In this document: positions 17,250 to 64,000 of the stretch, piece by piece
How the letters are laid out: each line of letters starts with the position of its first letter
How positions within the stretch are numbered: position 1 is the stretch's first letter
DNA from: Nocardia wallacei
GTDB lineage: Bacteria > Actinomycetota > Actinomycetes > Mycobacteriales > Mycobacteriaceae
NCBI RefSeq assembly: GCF_029868745.1
Contig: NZ_JARWOP010000271.1
Span: forward strand, 1-64,000
Reading direction: 5' to 3'
Length of the DNA stretch: 64,000 nt
Made by a program: the position numbers and the translations under genes
Notes under the pieces: generated by a model
Told to the model about the DNA's origin: nothing
The model's input: the letters and a program-made list of their open reading frames with translations, nothing else
The model's database searches: none

Positions 17250-17578
17250 CGCACCCGCCTCCCGGATATGTCGGCGGCACCATCTCCAGGAGTGCGATAT
17301 GTAGTCCAGAAATGGTCGTGCACCGCATTCCACAAAGCGGCCAAACGGGGAAAACGCTCCCTTACCTCCACCAGATCGGGCGCATGGTCGAGCGAGCATG
17401 CGACCAAGGTCTCCGCACCGGCACCTCCACCGCCCGTACCGGGTAGGTCATGCCCCGCGCGGCGACCCGTTCCCGCGGCGACATCGACTCCGGCGTCAAA
17501 CGCCCGGCCAAGGTCAGCGTCCGATCCGATGCCGGCTCCCGCCCTCGGAGTCGATTCCGGCACTTGCATGTTCGTCAT
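17246..17578 (-). CDS. Hypothetical protein, 110 residues
   Basis: Unrecognised. Residues 1-50 are low-complexity, rich in Gly and Ala (probably disordered); residues 55-95 look folded (ETLVACSLDHAPDLVEVRE, then LAALWNAVHDHFWTTY). A GAGGAG site seven bases before the ATG gives good support for the start. It is translated with the 67-residue gene that overlaps its stop. The gap of 182 bp to the divergent HTH regulator gene suggests shared control. Confidence 0.65.
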   Translation of the reverse strand: MTNMQVPESTPRAGAGIGSDADLGRAFDAGVDVAAGTGRRAGHDLPGTGGGGAGAETLVACSLDHAPDLVEVRERFPRLAALWNAVHDHFWTTYRTPGDGAADISGRRVR

Positions 17579-17695
17579 CGCCTATCTCCTCTCGATAGTG
17601 CTGCCGCCGTTGCCTGCCGATGAGTGCTGCAACGCGAACCCGATAGCGGGCTGAGTCGAGTTTTGCGCGATAGTTACGACGATCGAAGGCATGGG

Positions 17696-17715
17696 ACCGC
17701 TACGAAACCGCTACG
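17696..17715. promoter_or_regulatory. Direct repeat ACCGCTACG x2, possible operator
   Basis: ACCGCTACG occurs at 17696-17704 and again at 17707-17715. The spacing of 11 bp places both copies on the same face of the helix. They lie about 45 bp upstream of the HTH gene start, in the gap shared with the divergent hypothetical pair. This would suit binding by the neighbouring regulator, but is short enough to be chance. Confidence 0.3.
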
Positions 17716-17760
17716 CTGCTGGTACAGAAGGGATCGGCGCGGAGGGCAGGTGCGCGGGCC

Positions 17761-18657
17761 GTGATCGTCGTGGGGAAGTGGACAGGTGTCGAGGTGCGTG
17801 CGCTTCGACTCCGAGCGCTGCGGTGGACCCAGCCACAGCTCGCGGAACGGACCGGATTCAGCGAGGGCGTAGTACGGAAATGGGAAGCCCGGGGCGGAAC
17901 GATCACGCTCAGGGGTCAATACGCCGAAGGCATGGACACGCTGCTGCGGGACTTGGATCCAGAACAGCGCGCGCGATTCGAGATCGCCCTTACCGAAATG
18001 GGTAGAGGGTCGGTCGCGGACGGCTGTCCCACCATTCCACAGGGTGTGCTGGCCGATCGGTCAGGAATCGGCGTGGACGGCGTCGATGCTGAGCGACTGG
18101 CGTACATCAAGGCGCATCCGAGACGTATCGATCGGAAGGGCGTCGATGAACTGTCAGTTGTGTTGGCGGCGTGGCGGAAGCTTGATGACTCGGTGGGATC
18201 GGAGGCGGTACTTCCGGCCGTGAACGAGACCGTGCACGAATTCGGTCCGATGATCGGTTTGTCGGAAGCCGCTGGTCGGTATAAGCAAGCCTCCCCTGCC
18301 GTGTTGGCGGTAGCAGCTCAGCAGGAGGCTCGAGGTCATGCCCTCCTCGGCAAGGCAGAGGAAGCCGAGCGCCAGCTGGACAGAGCCGACGAATACGCGG
18401 TACGCGCTGCCGAGGAGCCCGACCGGATTCCACCGTGGTTGTACTTCCACAGCACGGATCTGCTTGTGCTGCAACGCGGATTGGCGTACAAGTACCTCGC
18501 GGAATCCGGCCGCCCGAAGTACCGACGTAAAGCAATCGCGGTATTGACCGCCGGGCTGTCCGGCCTCGATCAGGAGACCCGCGAATCCGATTGGATGCGC
18601 TGGTACGTCGACCAACTCGCCGAGTTGGTGCATGGCACGGACTGGCGACAACCCTGA
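17761..18657 (+). CDS. HTH (XRE-like) regulator with C-terminal helical repeat region
   Basis: A 298-residue protein. Residues about 8-65 form a helix-turn-helix domain of the XRE/Cro type (RLRALRWTQPQLAERTGFSE, then VVRKWEARGG), followed by a linker and an all-helical region from about 115 that resembles the TPR-like sensor part of actinobacterial regulators (AQQEARGHALLGKAEEAERQ, DEYAVRAAEEPD). The start is a GTG; the best purine-rich site (GGAGGG at 17741-17746) is rather far upstream, so the GTG at 17770 is an alternative. It faces two small coupled genes on the other strand, a common layout for a regulator and its targets. Ligand and targets are unknown. Confidence 0.8.
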   Translation: MIVVGKWTGVEVRALRLRALRWTQPQLAERTGFSEGVVRKWEARGGTITLRGQYAEGMDTLLRDLDPEQRARFEIALTEMGRGSVADGCPTIPQGVLADRSGIGVDGVDAERLAYIKAHPRRIDRKGVDELSVVLAAWRKLDDSVGSEAVLPAVNETVHEFGPMIGLSEAAGRYKQASPAVLAVAAQQEARGHALLGKAEEAERQLDRADEYAVRAAEEPDRIPPWLYFHSTDLLVLQRGLAYKYLAESGRPKYRRKAIAVLTAGLSGLDQETRESDWMRWYVDQLAELVHGTDWRQP

Positions 18658-18891
18658 TTCGGATTCGGTTCGTTCGGGATAGCCTGGCAGGCGCGATTGA
18701 GCCGCGCACAGTGCTTGGGAGGAGCGCGACCTCGGCGGCTCGAGGACGCATGTGGTACTTGCGCCGGGCGGAATGTGTGCCCGTTCCACAGACCGTATGC
18801 CGAGTCATCGGTCGCGGGCGTCGGCCGACGGCGGGTTCCAGCACTCGTCGCGCGGAGATTATCCGACTGATCTCGAAACAAGGGACACCGA

Positions 18892-19302
18892 ATGAGAACA
18901 TCCACCCGTAGGCCGCAGCGCGGAACTCGTGCACGCACTCTGGCACGTGCCTCTGCTATCTCCGCACTGCTTTTCTGTCCGGTAACCGTATCGGTCGCTG
19001 TCGCACTCGGTGCTCCGGTGGCGTTCGAATTCGCTGATGGGTTCGATGCCACCGATTATCGGCCTGAGGTTGCCGACCGCGTGGTTCCGGCTCGGCCCGG
19101 GCAGGCGCCACCGAAGACCACGCCTCCGAAGTCGACTCCGCCGAAGCCGACTCCCCCCAAAACCACCCCGCCAAGGACACCGCCTCGCGATAGGGAGCAT
19201 CATCACCACCACTATTACTACAATGACCCTTACCCGCTTCCTTCCAATCCGCCACCGTGTGACGGCGTGTGGTTCGGAAGTGGTTGTGCGAAGGTGAGTT
19301 GA
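18892..19302 (+). CDS. Exported Pro-rich protein with His/Tyr run
   Basis: A 136-residue protein with an Arg-rich N-terminus (residues 1-19), a hydrophobic segment (about 20-46) that is a signal peptide or membrane anchor, and an extracellular part. Residues 72-99 are five or more repeats of the type TPPK. They are followed by a run of five His and three Tyr at 103-110 and a tail with two Cys (123 and 132) that could form a disulfide. The His cluster could bind metal; Pro-rich repeats often span the cell wall. No family is recognised. The ATG at 18892 has AAGGGA eight bases upstream. It follows the HTH regulator by 234 bp with no gene in between. Confidence 0.65.
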   Translation: MRTSTRRPQRGTRARTLARASAISALLFCPVTVSVAVALGAPVAFEFADGFDATDYRPEVADRVVPARPGQAPPKTTPPKSTPPKPTPPKTTPPRTPPRDREHHHHHYYYNDPYPLPSNPPPCDGVWFGSGCAKVS

Positions 19303-19330
19303 GTGGCTCCGACATTGGGAGATACGGGAC

Positions 19331-19930
19331 CTAGCGCAGTAGTGTGGCCGGATCGATGGTGAATTCGAAGGGCGAGTGCAGGGTTGCGGGCTCGCCCGCG
19401 GCGATCCGATGGGTCAATTCGTATTCACCGTTCTCGGCGAGAACATGTGCGAACAGCACCGGAATTGCTTCGCCGGGAAGACGGCCTTTGAACGAGTTGG
19501 CCTCGATGCGCCAGTAGTTCGGGATGCCCGCCTCCGCGTAGACGGCGGGCTTCACCAGTCTGTCCTGCAATGTTGTCGAGGCAGAGACGATCTCTACCGC
19601 GAGGAGGACGTGCTCGGCTGGAACACCTCGGCTGTCCTTCTCCACGCTGCCTTTACCGGCAACGAGATCCGGAATGGGCTCGTCGTCACCGATCACGACG
19701 CCGAGACCTGGCCAGACCCAGTAATCGCTGGGTTTCGCGGCAATCAAGTCGATCAGCAACCAGGTCAGAACTTCTTGGTGACGCGGCTTCGGCGCGGCGT
19801 TCACGATGAGCTGGCCATTCAGGACCTCGTACCGGATTCCGTGATCGGGCAGGTTATCGAGGTCGGCCGCGGTCCAACGATCCCCCGCAGGTAGCAAGGC
19901 GGACGATCGCTCGGGTACCGGCATCGCCAC
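19331..19930 (-). CDS. Uma2 (DUF820) family endonuclease-like protein
   Basis: A protein of about 199 residues of the Uma2 family, a PD-(D/E)XK nuclease-like fold widely expanded in cyanobacteria and actinomycetes. The family pattern is clear: RYEVLNGQLIV near the N-terminus, IPDLVAG (catalytic Asp), LLAVEIVSASTTLQD (Glu and the conserved Ser/Thr), then VKPAVYAEAGIPNYWRIE with the expected Lys and Tyr-Trp. I chose the GTG at 19930, eight bases after GGAGG; starts at 19939 and 19924 are alternatives. It lies downstream of the NRPS on the same strand, beyond a strong hairpin, so it is probably transcribed separately. Biological roles of this family are largely unknown. Confidence 0.88.
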   Translation of the reverse strand: MAMPVPERSSALLPAGDRWTAADLDNLPDHGIRYEVLNGQLIVNAAPKPRHQEVLTWLLIDLIAAKPSDYWVWPGLGVVIGDDEPIPDLVAGKGSVEKDSRGVPAEHVLLAVEIVSASTTLQDRLVKPAVYAEAGIPNYWRIEANSFKGRLPGEAIPVLFAHVLAENGEYELTHRIAAGEPATLHSPFEFTIDPATLLR

Positions 19931-20007
19931 GTAAGCCACCTCCTACTCGCTGACCTGGGGCGTCGCTTGTCGCCGCCCGCCAGTGCAGTCTACCCAGTCG
20001 GGACGAC

Positions 20008-20052
20008 ATCGGGCCGGTGAAAGATGCTGCGCACATCCTTCACCGGCCCGAT
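20008..20052 (-). terminator. Strong hairpin after the NRPS stop codon
   Basis: The arms 20008-20026 and 20034-20052 are complementary at 18 of 19 positions around a seven-base loop. The hairpin begins six bases after the NRPS TAG (20059-20061, read leftwards). It lacks a U-run, as is usual for actinobacterial terminators. It should insulate the Uma2 gene downstream from NRPS transcription. Confidence 0.8.
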
Positions 20053-20058
20053 CGCGAT

Positions 20059-64000
<43,942 letters not shown>

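Overview
The window looks like chromosomal DNA from a high-GC, Nocardia-like mycolic-acid actinomycete. This is inferred from strong G/C codon bias, dense ATGA/GTGA-overlapped operons, a DyP peroxidase-encapsulin pair, a Uma2 gene and a giant actinobacterial NRPS; no rRNA or other species marker is present. The first ~230 bases are almost pure C and look like a damaged contig end.

Left third (232-20000), many small units. A cupin protein is followed by a translationally overlapped DyP peroxidase and its encapsulin nanocompartment shell, then a small membrane protein and a NUDIX hydrolase with a repeat-built leader ORF. A TetR regulator and an MFS exporter run leftwards. Divergent from the TetR gene is a tight five-gene operon (6119-12739): permease, two DUF1989 proteins, a KipA-KipI type carboxyltransferase and allophanate hydrolase. 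This is the layout now linked to guanidine breakdown (carboxyguanidine, then allophanate, then ammonia), but the carboxylase gene lacks the biotin carboxylase and biotin carrier parts and no replacement is in the window. A 20-bp perfect palindrome lies in the TetR/permease gap. Next come a vanadium-dependent haloperoxidase, an ABC-2 transporter pair, two coupled small hypotheticals divergent from an HTH regulator, an exported Pro/His-rich protein and a Uma2 nuclease-family protein.

Right two-thirds (20059-64000) is one minus-strand reading frame, still open at the right edge, with at least 14,646 codons. It encodes a nonribosomal peptide synthetase. I can read twelve A-PCP pairs, twelve C domains and three E domains (modules 4, 9 and 10). 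It ends in a condensation domain followed by a degenerate, truncated adenylation-like tail, with no thioesterase or reductase. A strong hairpin follows six bases after the stop codon. Hand-read specificity codes give Ser at modules 2 and 5 and Thr at module 3; other codes are unassigned, but modules 7 and 12 share one code and modules 8, 10 and 11 share another type. A minimal product backbone is X1-Ser-Thr-D-X4-Ser-X6-X7-X8-D-X9-D-X10-X11-X7, with more residues likely loaded upstream of the window.

The synthetase shows clear signs of recent evolution: a mosaic adenylation domain in module 10, near-identical DNA shared by modules 7 and 12, an apparently lost epimerase before the terminal C domain, and a 68-bp palindromic element inserted in frame in module 5. 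No MbtH protein, tailoring enzyme, transporter or regulator clearly belonging to the NRPS is visible here; these would lie beyond the right edge.
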